Shown in pieces: positions 42,880 to 53,800 of a DNA stretch of 64,000 nt. Location of the stretch: contig PWHV01000008.1 of NCBI GenBank assembly GCA_003555025.1, forward strand, positions 41,526 to 105,525, in the 5' to 3' direction. The stretch is from Methanomassiliicoccaceae archaeon (lineage in GTDB: Archaea; Thermoplasmatota; Thermoplasmata; Methanomassiliicoccales; Methanomethylophilaceae). The notes beneath the pieces were generated by a model, which was not told the origin of the DNA, searched no databases, and saw only the letters and a program-made list of their open reading frames with translations. How positions within the stretch are numbered: the stretch's first letter is position 1; each line of letters starts with the position of its first letter. A program made the translations under genes and the position numbers.

Positions 42880-45800
42880 ATGAACGGTGGCAGCGATAGG
42901 AAAGGAGGGGGGACGCCCCATCGCCTGGCATGCATAGCGGCGGCGCTGCTGCTGATCATCATCCTCATCCCGCCGGCGGGGGTCGACGGCGACGGAGACC
43001 GCATCGTCGAGCAGGTCGAGCTCAGCTACCCGTTCCCCGTGATCATCCCCGGGGAGCACGACTCCGTTCGCATCGAGGGCTTGGAGAACCGTATGATGGG
43101 AGATATGCCCTACCCCCTGCCCGTGGACAGCATAGAGATGGTCCTCGAGGATGGCGAGGTGGATGACCTTCATGTGGATATCAAAACGTCTGAGCCGATC
43201 CCATTGGGCAAGCAATCGCTCCGTCCGATGACCGTCAGCAACAGCGAGGCGGAACTGCCGCGAGGCAGCGGCGATTCCGTGACGCCGCACGTCATCGAGG
43301 AGGGGCTTCATGACCGCCGCGGCGAGAACGTGCTTCTGCTCAGCGTATCCCCCTTGTCCTATGACCCCGGCAACGGTGAACTGGTCTACGCGGAGGAGAT
43401 CGAGATAACCGTCTCCTACCGGGCCGATGAACATGAACCGCAGCCCCGCAATCTGGTAGACCCGTACGAGCTGCTTATACTGGCCTGTCCGGAGCTGGAG
43501 GGAGAGTTCGACCGTCTCGCCGATTGGAAAGGGAGCCTTGGCATCGAAACGAAGGTGGTCAACACCAGCGCCGCCCTCGGCGGCGAGACCCTCAGCGCCC
43601 CCGCCCTCAAATCATACGTCAACGAGCAGCACAACATCAGTGCTTTCGACCATCTCCTCCTTGGAGGAGGGGCGGGATGCATACCCGCTTGGGAGGTGGA
43701 GGTGAGTGCCGGCGACTACACCGAGTGGATACCATCGGACCATTATTACGGGACGTTCAACTATGCCATAGATTGGACGTCGGAGATAGACCCCTACGCC
43801 GATGTCAATGTGGGGAGGCTTCCATTCGACGACACCGAAGCGGCCGCCAACTGGGGGGACAAGCTCATCGCCTACGAGTCCCAAGAGGGGGACGAGCATC
43901 TCGAGGACGTGCTCTTCGTCGGCGAATGGCTCGGCGAGACCATGCTGGGCGTGGATGACTGGGGCGGTGACATCAAGGACACCAATGAGGTCTACGTTCC
44001 CGGGGAGTACAGCCTCTCCAAGCTCTACGAGAGGGACTCGGGCGACCTGGACCTCAACGATGTCAGGCAAGCGCTGGAGTCGGGAGCCCACATCGTGAAC
44101 AACGTCGGCCACGGCAACTACGATTACCTGGTTAACATACGGTCGGCAGATGTGGACTCCATCAACTCGCCGATGCCTTACATTTGGTACAGCCAAAGCT
44201 GCAGTGTGGGCGGCTTCGACAAGGATCCCTGCGTCATCACCGCTCTCTTGGGCGATGAGAGCAACGCGGTATCGACGATCGCCAACTCCCGCTTCGGATG
44301 GTACGCGCCCGGCGACCCTTACGCCTCGCCGTCCAACAAGTTCGACATGGCCTTCATGGACAAGGTCTTTGACGATTCATACCTGCTCGGAGAGGGGCAC
44401 CATCTCTCCAAGGAGACCCTGACGCATGAGCTCGGCGACGAGTACATGCTATGGGTGTACACCGGCCTCAACCTCCTCGGTGACCCCACGCTCAAGGTCG
44501 GCGGTTACGACGAGCCTCCGGAATCCTATCTGCACATCGACGGCGAGACTGAGCTGGCTCAGGCGAAGCAGGACGAGGGATGGCCAGGGGACGGGTCGCC
44601 CGGCGATCCTTACATCATAGAAGGCTACAATCTCAGGAGTCCGCAGCAGAGCGAGCTGTTGTGGATATCGAACACCGACAGCCACGTGCTGCTGCGTGAC
44701 AACACCATGAGCGCGACGGGCAGCGGTCAGACGGCGATGCGTCTCGACTCGGTCAGCAACGTCACCGTGGATAGTAACGACATCGGTCACAAAGGCACCG
44801 GCATCAGGACGAACGATTCGAACGACGTGCTGATCACCGGCAACCGCCTATATCACAATCAAATCGCCATACTGGTGGAGGACGGCGTCGGCGTTGCGGT
44901 GGAGGACAACTTCCTGATCCGCGGCAACGGGCAGGGCGTGGTCGTCAGCGGCGGAGACGACCAAACAGTAGAGGGGAACGTGGTGTCGCGCTCCCTCGGT
45001 CACGGCATAAGCGTGACCGCCAACGGCGCCAACATAAGCGGCAACGGCCTGTTCCTCAACAACGGCGACACCTACAACGACCAGCAGCCACAGGCGTTCA
45101 ACGACGGCGTTAACGATTGGAGCGGTAACTTCTGGTTCCTGCACCCGGGAGGCGCCTACGATCTGGCAGGCGCCAGCGACGCCGAGCCGTTGGATGAGGA
45201 CCCCGGGGAAGCCCCCGAGTTCGACGCCGATTCGCTGGACCCGCTCCAAGGGGAGGAGCTCACTCCGGGGACGCACGTCGATTTCACTGCTTCGTCCCCT
45301 CATGGAATGGCCTCCCCCTACCGGCTCAGCATCAACAACGGTACCTTCTTCGACAGCCAATCCCATTTCAAATTGGGCGACATCAGCATACCGGCGGGGC
45401 CCGCGTCCCTGACCATGCTCGCCTTCTCCGACAAGGGGAACGCAGAGTATTACAGCCTCGGTTTCGAGTACTCTGTGGCCGAGGTCTCGGTGACGATAAC
45501 CGCGCCCGATGACCGCCACGTCAACAACGACCGCATAAGCCTGAGATGGAGCAGCGGCGACGCTGACAACGTCTCCTACTACGAGGTGAGGATAGACAGC
45601 GCAGACTGGGTGAACGTGGGCGACAGCCTCCGATACACCACTGCCTCCCTCTCTGAGGGCAGCCACCTGGTGACGGTGAAGGCGGTGGGCAACGACGGCA
45701 ACACCGCCAAAGACCAGCGCAGGGTCTTCGTGGACACCGTCGCGCCCTCGCTCTCCTTCAAAGGCATGGAGGAAGGGGAGATATTCACCGAAAACCAGGT

Positions 45801-47862
45801 GATGCTGCGGTGGAACGCCCACGACCCGGAGCCCTCCTCGCAGCTCAGCCATTTCACCGTCCGGGTGGGCACCTCCACCACGGTGACCATCGCCGATCCC
45901 GATGCGCGCAGCCACCTCACCTCCCCGTTGGCGGAGGGCGATCACCGCATCACCCTGCGCGCCTACGACAAGGCGGGGAACTTCCAGCAGAAGGTCCTCA
46001 ACCTCGTGGTGGACACCAAAGGGCCGGTCATCGAGTTCCACGAAGGTACTGACCATCCCTTCTACCCGCCGGAGCTGACGGTGGAATGGAGCGCCGAGGA
46101 CGAGGGCAGCGAGGTGGTCTCCACCGAGATACGTATTAACCGCGGCCCCTGGCTGGACGTGACCGGTGAAACCTCGCACACATTCGGCCCTCTTGAAGAC
46201 GGATACTACGACATCCAGGTACGCGCCGGGGACCTCGCCGGACACAGCACCACCGCCTCCAGCGAGAGGGTGGTGGCGACAACGCAAGCGGTGCTAGACT
46301 TCATCAATCCCCACCACGGCGGCTACTCGAAGTCGCCGGACGTGTTCAAATGGGACGTATGGGACAAGAGGGGCTACTCCTATACCTACCAGTATTCGGT
46401 GGACGGCGGCGACCTTGTAAACATGGGGGCGGAGGACTCGGTCGAACTCACCCTGGAAAACGGACAGCACACCCTGAGGGTGAAGGCCACTTGTGTGGAG
46501 ACCGGCGCCGTCCTCGACCGGGCGCTGTCGTTCATCACCCTGGACCAGGCGCAGCCGCCCACCGCCACCGACCCCGAGCCCGGCCAAGAGGATTTCCTCT
46601 TCGACCGGCCGTTGCAGGCCACCTTCGAGATGCCGATGCTCATCGACAAGGACCTCACCGCCATGACGCTCACGGATTCGCAGGGGAGCAACGTCGAAGG
46701 AAAGCACAGTTGGTCGAGGCAGACGATGACCTTCGTGCCCGACATGCCGTTGAGCCACCCCGCCGACTACATATGGAGCATAAACGTGGTCGACGTGGCC
46801 GGGAACGAGCTCACCGTCCCCGTGGCCTTCAGCGTCAAGGAGGTGGGCATCCCTGGCCCGCCCCAGGGTCTGGAGGTCCGCCATTCGGTGGGCTGGGACG
46901 GCCCCAGCATCGTCCTGGATTGGGGATCTCCGCTGGATGACGGCGGCTACCTCCAGGACGAATGCCATCTGGAGTACAACATCTACCGTCGCACCAATGA
47001 CACCGACTTCGAGCGGATCGCCACCGTGAGCGAAACCGGGCATGAGGACGAGGACCTGGAGTGGGACAACTATTACATCTATTATGTGACGGCGGTCAAC
47101 CCGGTGGGCGAGGGACCCGCCTCAGAGCTGGGATTCAGCGGTCTTCCCAAGGAGCCGGGCACCCTGGAGAAGGTCGGCCTGTTCTTCGAGCACGTAGGCC
47201 AGTCCCTCGGGGGAGCGGTGGACGACCTGGCGGAATCGTTGCAGCAGGCAGGCCGCGACCTGGGAGCGTTCATAGACGATTTGGCCGAGGCCATCGTCCA
47301 AGGCCTGGCTTCCCTGGCCGAGGCCATCGTCCAAGGCCTGGCTTCCCTGGCCGAGGCCATCGTCCAAGGCCTGGCTTCCCTGGCGGACGCCATCGTGGCG
47401 GGCCTAGAGGCATTGGGGGACTCACTGGTCTCACTGTTCATCGCGCTGGGCAAGGGTGCCGAGCAACTGTTGGATTCCATTGCCGGCCTGGAGGGTACCG
47501 AGGCCTTCTTGATATGGATCCTGATCCTCCTACTCGCAGTCCTCCTGGTATCGATGCTGTACCCTTCCAAGTCCAAGGGCAGAACCGAAGCGTCCGGGCG
47601 GGACGACGGTGATCGTTCGCGATGGCGAGAGCGCATGCCGCCGGCCGTGGAGAGGAGGGATATCCCCCTGAGCGTTGACGCCGCCCTGTCGATGCAGCAT
47701 GGCGAACTGATCTCCGAGGAGATGCAGGAGCTGGAGCGGGCCTACGAGGAGGGACTGATGGACAGGCAGGAGTACGAGCGGGAGATGGTGGAGAAGACCG
47801 CCACCCTCGCCGCCGTCGCCCTGTCGTCCTATTTCCACAGCATATACGAGGAACCGGACTGA
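42880..47862 (+). CDS. Second gingipain-like (C25) surface protein, in the archaellum operon
   Basis: 1,660-aa paralogue of the protein at 26174, starting 10 nt after flaJ behind a GAGGGG ribosome-binding site (ATG 42880; an upstream frame would begin inside flaJ). An N-terminal helix (HRLACIAAALLLIIILIPPA) acts as signal or anchor. The C25-like domain carries H411 (NNVGHGNYD) and C441 (WYSQSCSVGGFD), the same 30-residue spacing as in its paralogue. It is followed by beta-helix repeats (LRDNTMSATGS, VEDNFLIRGN), Ig-like domains (FVDTVAPSLSFKGMEEGE), an FN3 domain (YNIYRRTNDTDFERIATVSE), an 11-residue tandem repeat, a membrane helix near 1541-1562 and a cytoplasmic SHOCT-like tail (QELERAYEEGLMDRQEYERE). 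Lies 5 nt upstream of the giant gene. Confidence 0.85.
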   Translation: MNGGSDRKGGGTPHRLACIAAALLLIIILIPPAGVDGDGDRIVEQVELSYPFPVIIPGEHDSVRIEGLENRMMGDMPYPLPVDSIEMVLEDGEVDDLHVDIKTSEPIPLGKQSLRPMTVSNSEAELPRGSGDSVTPHVIEEGLHDRRGENVLLLSVSPLSYDPGNGELVYAEEIEITVSYRADEHEPQPRNLVDPYELLILACPELEGEFDRLADWKGSLGIETKVVNTSAALGGETLSAPALKSYVNEQHNISAFDHLLLGGGAGCIPAWEVEVSAGDYTEWIPSDHYYGTFNYAIDWTSEIDPYADVNVGRLPFDDTEAAANWGDKLIAYESQEGDEHLEDVLFVGEWLGETMLGVDDWGGDIKDTNEVYVPGEYSLSKLYERDSGDLDLNDVRQALESGAHIVNNVGHGNYDYLVNIRSADVDSINSPMPYIWYSQSCSVGGFDKDPCVITALLGDESNAVSTIANSRFGWYAPGDPYASPSNKFDMAFMDKVFDDSYLLGEGHHLSKETLTHELGDEYMLWVYTGLNLLGDPTLKVGGYDEPPESYLHIDGETELAQAKQDEGWPGDGSPGDPYIIEGYNLRSPQQSELLWISNTDSHVLLRDNTMSATGSGQTAMRLDSVSNVTVDSNDIGHKGTGIRTNDSNDVLITGNRLYHNQIAILVEDGVGVAVEDNFLIRGNGQGVVVSGGDDQTVEGNVVSRSLGHGISVTANGANISGNGLFLNNGDTYNDQQPQAFNDGVNDWSGNFWFLHPGGAYDLAGASDAEPLDEDPGEAPEFDADSLDPLQGEELTPGTHVDFTASSPHGMASPYRLSINNGTFFDSQSHFKLGDISIPAGPASLTMLAFSDKGNAEYYSLGFEYSVAEVSVTITAPDDRHVNNDRISLRWSSGDADNVSYYEVRIDSADWVNVGDSLRYTTASLSEGSHLVTVKAVGNDGNTAKDQRRVFVDTVAPSLSFKGMEEGEIFTENQVMLRWNAHDPEPSSQLSHFTVRVGTSTTVTIADPDARSHLTSPLAEGDHRITLRAYDKAGNFQQKVLNLVVDTKGPVIEFHEGTDHPFYPPELTVEWSAEDEGSEVVSTEIRINRGPWLDVTGETSHTFGPLEDGYYDIQVRAGDLAGHSTTASSERVVATTQAVLDFINPHHGGYSKSPDVFKWDVWDKRGYSYTYQYSVDGGDLVNMGAEDSVELTLENGQHTLRVKATCVETGAVLDRALSFITLDQAQPPTATDPEPGQEDFLFDRPLQATFEMPMLIDKDLTAMTLTDSQGSNVEGKHSWSRQTMTFVPDMPLSHPADYIWSINVVDVAGNELTVPVAFSVKEVGIPGPPQGLEVRHSVGWDGPSIVLDWGSPLDDGGYLQDECHLEYNIYRRTNDTDFERIATVSETGHEDEDLEWDNYYIYYVTAVNPVGEGPASELGFSGLPKEPGTLEKVGLFFEHVGQSLGGAVDDLAESLQQAGRDLGAFIDDLAEAIVQGLASLAEAIVQGLASLAEAIVQGLASLADAIVAGLEALGDSLVSLFIALGKGAEQLLDSIAGLEGTEAFLIWILILLLAVLLVSMLYPSKSKGRTEASGRDDGDRSRWRERMPPAVERRDIPLSVDAALSMQHGELISEEMQELERAYEEGLMDRQEYEREMVEKTATLAAVALSSYFHSIYEEPD
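47287..47385 (+). repeat. 33-bp tandem repeat, three copies, in the second C25 gene
   Basis: Three back-to-back copies of a 33-bp unit (47287-47319, 47320-47352, 47353-47385), each encoding EAIVQGLASLA; the last codon of copy 3 is GCG instead of GCC. A fourth, diverged copy (DAIVAGLEAL) follows. The repeats form an amphipathic helix just before the membrane helix, so copy number would set the length of a stalk. Near identity points to recent expansion. Confidence 0.9.
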
Positions 47863-47867
47863 TATCC

Positions 47868-50800
47868 ATGCCGACCTCTCCGCGCCCTGGTCTCGTAATA
47901 CTCCTCGCGTTGCTACTCTTCATCCCCATGGCGCTCGGTCTGAGCGAAGAATCTGAGCCAGAGGAGGACGTGGACATCGCCCCCCGTTCCCTACAGTCGT
48001 CCCCTCAGCTGGAGATACTGTCCCCTCTGCAGAACATGAGCTTCGGAACCCGGACGGCCTTGTTCATGTGGGAGGTGGACGCGAAGGAGCCTTACACTGT
48101 GAACATATCAGTGGACGGTGACGAGTTCTCGAGCGTGGAGGGCGATTCGAAGCGCCACATATGGCCCGCGGACGGAACGGATGCGGAGAGGATCGAGCGG
48201 AACCTCACCGTCGAAGTCACCGATGCGGACGGCCTCAGAGTCCAGAAGAGCGTGCAGTTCTTCACCCAGGACCGGGACGTCCCCCGGGGACAGACGGCCA
48301 TAACCGGCGACGGCAGCCTGATGGAGTTGGCGGAGGCCTACGGCCTTCCGGGCGACGGCAGCGAAGAGGACCCCTACCTCTTGGAGAACATCGGCATAGA
48401 CGCTTTGGGCGAGGAGTACGGCATCAAGGTCGCGGGGACCACCAAGCACCTGACCCTCCGCAACATAACCGTTTTCAACACCGAGACCATGGACGATGAG
48501 CCGCTGGGCACGGCCATTCTGCTGAAGGACGTGCGCAACCTCGCCATCGAGGGCTGCCTGCTGCGCGACCATTTCTTCGGCGTCCACCTGGAGTCGGTGT
48601 CGCACAACCTCCGCCTCCAGGACAACGACCTCCGACACTCGGCGCGCGGCGCCATAACCGTGAACCAGGGCGAAGAATTGACCATAAGCGGCAACGACTG
48701 CTCGCAGGCCGGGCGCTGGGGGGTCCTGGTGGGGGCGAAGCCTTACGCCTCGGTCAACGTCACTGTCACCGACAACGACTGCAGCGACCACCGCCGGTAC
48801 GGCATAGCCCTGGAGAATATGGAAGGGTCCCATGTGAGCGGCAACGATGTCCGTAGCACCACGATGCATTCTCGTACAGGCATCTACATGTACGGCGGTT
48901 CATCGAATACGGTCATAGAGGGCAACGACTGCCGCCACAACAGCGAGGGCATACTCCTCCGTGGCGGGTCAGAGCACAACACCGTACGGGACAATGACTG
49001 CCGCCATAGCACCCAGGGGATAACGGTCGCCGACCGCTCCTCATACAATCTTATCGACGGCAACAACTGCAGCGAATCACTCCAAGGAATAGTGCTCAAC
49101 CGCGCTTATTCCAACGAGGTCAAGGAGAACGACTGCTCCCAGAGCAACAACTCCGCCGGCTCGGGCGTACACATCGTCGGAGGGGGCGGGAACCTCGTCA
49201 AGGGGAATGACTGCAGCAACAACCGGTTCGGTATATTGGCGGAGAGCAGCAGCAATCAGCGACTTGAGGACAACGACTGCAGCGATGCCGGCAACCACTC
49301 GATACTGGTCAGTAATAATCTGGACGGATTCTCGATCATCGGCAACGACTGCCGCAACTCGACACTGGACGCCATAAGGATGGAATCCGATCATTATGGC
49401 GCCAGAAGCAACACCGTAAAGGACAACGACTGCCGCGGCAACGGCGGCTCGGCGGTGAACATATCCGCCGCCGGACACATCGAACACAACAGCATCGTGG
49501 GCAACGACTGCCGTCACACCCCTTATGACATGATCCGGGCTGAGGGGTCGAACTTCACTGGAAATCTCTTCTCGGGCAACATCATGCCCGATGCTCCCAT
49601 GATGCCCATCGAGCTGCGGTCCTCCACCCTCAACTTCGTCAGCAATGAGATATCTGTGAACCACATGCCCAACGCCTCCGGCCACGGTTTCGCGTTGCAC
49701 GGCAACATATCCGACCTCCGCATACTGGACAACAACGTTCATAACGCCTCCCTCAACGCCATCCAGGTCACTGATTCCCTTGACGGTATGTGGAACGTGC
49801 GCATCGACGGCAACAACGTCTCCTCCCCCGGAGGACACGGGGTTCATCTGCGCAGCAACTCCTTCATAGAGGGAGGGTCGGTGTCCGGGAACTATGCGCT
49901 GAACATACCCCTGGTACCGTTGTCGGTGCAGTCCACGGCGCTATGGAACTTCTCCGTGGACGATAACGATGCGCGGGCGCATCACGGCCCTCCCATAATC
50001 GCCCCCGCCCCTGATTTAAGGCATGTCAGCGTGTCCGGGAACGACCTGAGGGGCTGCGCCGCCGGCCTGGATCTCCTGGACCGACAATTCCACCAGGTGA
50101 GTATATCCAGCAACGACCTGCGCGGAACCGCCGGCGTTCTGATAGAGACGAGCTCGGAAAGGGAGGCCTACGGCCTGAGGATCGATGGGAACGACCTGCG
50201 CCGCGACGGCGGCGCGGCGGTCATGGTAGGCGTCGATGGCGGTCTGCGCAACTCCAGCCTCAGCGGCAATGACATGACCGGCATCGTCGACCAGCCATTG
50301 ACCGTCGTCGCGCCGCACCTGCTTCAGGTCGATGTGGACGACAACCTGGCGCCCGGGGCCTTGGACAACGGCATCAGCATCGACACCGATTCGATGGACC
50401 ACGTGTCGGTGTCCGGGAACATCCTGAGGGGATCACAGGGGGCGGGGCTTCTGCTTCACGCCGAGAGGATGCAGAACCTCACCGTAAGCTACAACGACAT
50501 CGGCGACGCCGCCGGCGAAGGCCTGTCGATAACATCCCTCTCCGGCATCGGCAACCTCACCGTCTCCGGCAACGACGTCAGCAACAGCGGCATCGGTTCA
50601 TTGACGGTGCGCGCTTCCGGGCCGTTGCGGGACGCCCTGATATCGGACAACGACTGCACCCTTTCTCCCAACCATCCGTTGGAGCTGCACGCCACCGAGC
50701 TGCGCCGCGCCGTCATCGACGGCAATGACCTCCGCGATCCCGACCACAGGCCGTTATGGCTGAACTCCTCGGTCTTCGTTGATGTGACCGTCTCCGGCAA

Positions 50801-53800
50801 CGACGGATCGGGAAGCGGCGGTTACGGCCTGGAGATGAACGGCACCGTGATCCGTAGCGTGACGGTGCAGGACAACGACTTCAGCGGCTCGGTCCTCGAC
50901 CCGGTCCTGATGCAATCCCCCAACGACATCAGCTCCGTGCATGTCCGTGACAACCTGGCAACGGGCGGCTCCGACCACGGTATCAGCATCGTCAGCGACG
51001 GGGGCCTTGAGGCTGTGATGGTGGAGGGCAACACCGTCAAATCGCACGCCGTGAACCAGATCGTGCTGGAGGGCAGCTGGGTGCGCCACTCCTCGGTGAG
51101 CTACAACGACGCGTCGGGTTCGCCGTCGCTGCCCCTGCGGGTCGACTCACCGTCGGTGGAGGACCTCACCGTTCAAGGGAACCTCTTCCATGACAGCGCC
51201 GGCCACGCCATCGAGCTGCGGGCGCAGTCGCTTCTCGAAATCCACATCCTGGACAACGACCTGCGCGACGCCGGGGGCCACGCCCTGATGGTGGAGTCCA
51301 CCGGCGAGATGCGGGACATCGTGGTGGCGGGGAACGATCTCTGCAGGTCCCAGGATGGGATGCGCATCGCCGCTCCGGAGTCCGTCCGGGGGCTGGAGAT
51401 ACGCGGAAACACCGCCACCGACCTGGTCGACGGCGACCCCGCGCTGGTCGAAGCGCCCTCGCTCTTCGACGTGCTGGTCGTGGATAACTCGTTCCCTGAC
51501 GCCCGCGGCACCCCCCTTACGGCCGCCGCATCCTGGTTGGACAATTTCACGGTCGAGGGCAACGACTTCGACCGCAGCGGTTACCACGGAATAGAGCTGG
51601 AGACCATCGGCATGTTTGACGTCTCCATAAAGGACAACTCCCTGCACGGTGCCGACGGCCACGGGATACTGGTGAACAGCACCGGCGAGGGCGTCCTCAG
51701 CGTCCTCAACATCAGCAACAACAACGGTAACGGCGTCGCCGGGGACGCCATAAGGGTCGCCGCGGCGGAGATGACATCGGTGACGGTGTCGGGCAACGAT
51801 ATGAGCGGTGCGCAGGGCAACGGCATGTTCCTTCACAGCGAGGGAGGTATGTCCTCGCTAGTGATATCGTACAACGACCTCAACGGAGCCGCCGGTGACG
51901 GGGCGCTATTGCGCTCGATGACGGACGCGGAGCTTTCCGATTCGCTGCTCAAGGACAACAACCTTTCGCACGCGGCCGGCCGTTCCATAGCGGTGGACAT
52001 GGACGCCATGGCCGATGTGCTCATCGACGGGAACGACTGCCAGAATTCCTCCGCTCCTCTGGACATCCACGCTTCGCAGGTCACGAGGGTGCAGATAGTG
52101 GGCAACGACCTCTCCGGCAGCGCCAGCCACGGCATATGGATCGAGGCGGACGTCACGCACATACTCATAGAGGACAACAACATCACTGGGATCGCCGGGC
52201 CGGGCGTGATGATAGAGGACTACGGTGAGATGGTCAATGTGACCATTGTCAGGAACACGCTGTCCTCGGTCGAGGAGGGCGTCCTCCTGCTCTCCCCTGC
52301 CATGACAGAGGTGACCCTGGCCTACAACACCGTGTCATCGGACAGCAACCCGGTGCGTATCGTCGCGACCTCCTCGCAGGACCTCAGCGTGCACGGGAAC
52401 GACATCTCCGCATCGGCGGAGCAGCCCTTGGTGCTGGAGGTGGACGAGCACCTCCGCACCCAGGTGACGCAGAACGACCTCAGCGGCTCCGCCGACGGCA
52501 TCAACGTCAACGCCTCACTGATAACGGATCTGCTCATCGAGGGGAACGTTCTCGACGGTGTGGCGGGCGACGGCATCGTGGTCAGCGCCAGCGGGGCGAT
52601 GGACTCCGTCCATGTCATGGACAACAGCTTGGCGGGAATAGCCGGGATCACGGTGGATGTGCATTGCGGGGCCGACATCAGCAACCTCCGCGTGGTCAAC
52701 AACAGCGGCGGCGGAGGCATAGCGGTCGATGGGAACTCCATAATCAATGGCGAACTGGTGGAGAACGTCGTCAACGGTCCAATGGCGGTGACGGCGGACG
52801 GGCAGGTCCTGCTGCAGAGGGTGGACGCCAACAGCCTCGCGGGCGAGCTGCTGGTATCCGGCTCCTCCCTGAACGTCACCAGTATAGACGGGAACGACGG
52901 CGGCGACTCCCTGATCAGCTCCGCGGACGGCAAGATCGAGGTCGGCTCCATGCGCAACAACAACCTGGGCGGCGTGGACATGGTTTCAGCCTCATTCATT
53001 CTGTCCGAGCGCGTGGACGGGAACGTCTTCGACTCGCTGGACATGAACGCCATGGACAGGGTGGAGATGGGCACTATCAACGGCAACGAGATAGGGGAAG
53101 CACTCAACATGACCGGTTCCATGCTGGACATCGGCTCCATAGACGGCAATGACGTCGGACCATGCTCCTTGGAGTCCACCGAGGGCAACATCTCCGTCAC
53201 ATCGTTCTCGGAGAACATCATGACGTCGGTGACGCTGCTTTCCGCCGCGTCGATATCATCCGACCGCGTCGACGGCAACAACGCCGGTCCCTTCAGCGTC
53301 CAGGCGCCGGGGGTGATCGCCGTGGGAGCGATGAGCGACAACGATCTCATCGCCCCCGACGTGGCATTGCGCTTGGACGGGGGCTCTATAATCGTCGGTG
53401 AGCTCTCTCGCAACACCTTTCAGGCCGTGGACGGCGTATGGATCAACGCCTCCGTAGTGGAGGTCCCGATACTGCATGAAAACATCATCACCGCTGACGG
53501 GACCGGCCTGACGGTGCTCGCCGGCGAGGCGTTCCGGGGCGGCATCGACTCCAACCAGGTCTACGCCTCCGCGGGGATCGTCATCAGCTCCCCGCTAATA
53601 GACATCGCCACCATGGACGACAACCTGTTCCATGAGGTGGACGCCGAGGCCGTCAACCTCACCGCCGACGAGCTGTGGGCGGACTCCCTCGGCGGAAACA
53701 TCCTCGTGGACGGCTCCCCCGGGCATTTCATCCTTGTGAACGCCGGGAGCGCCCAACTGGGATCCGTCACCGCCAATACGATGAACGTGCCCAGCATCTC

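Noticed and set aside
48690..49512. Regularly spaced repeats that at first look like a CRISPR array
   Set aside because: The repeats vary in sequence and spacing, keep one open reading frame and encode beta-helix rungs; there are no cas genes in the window.
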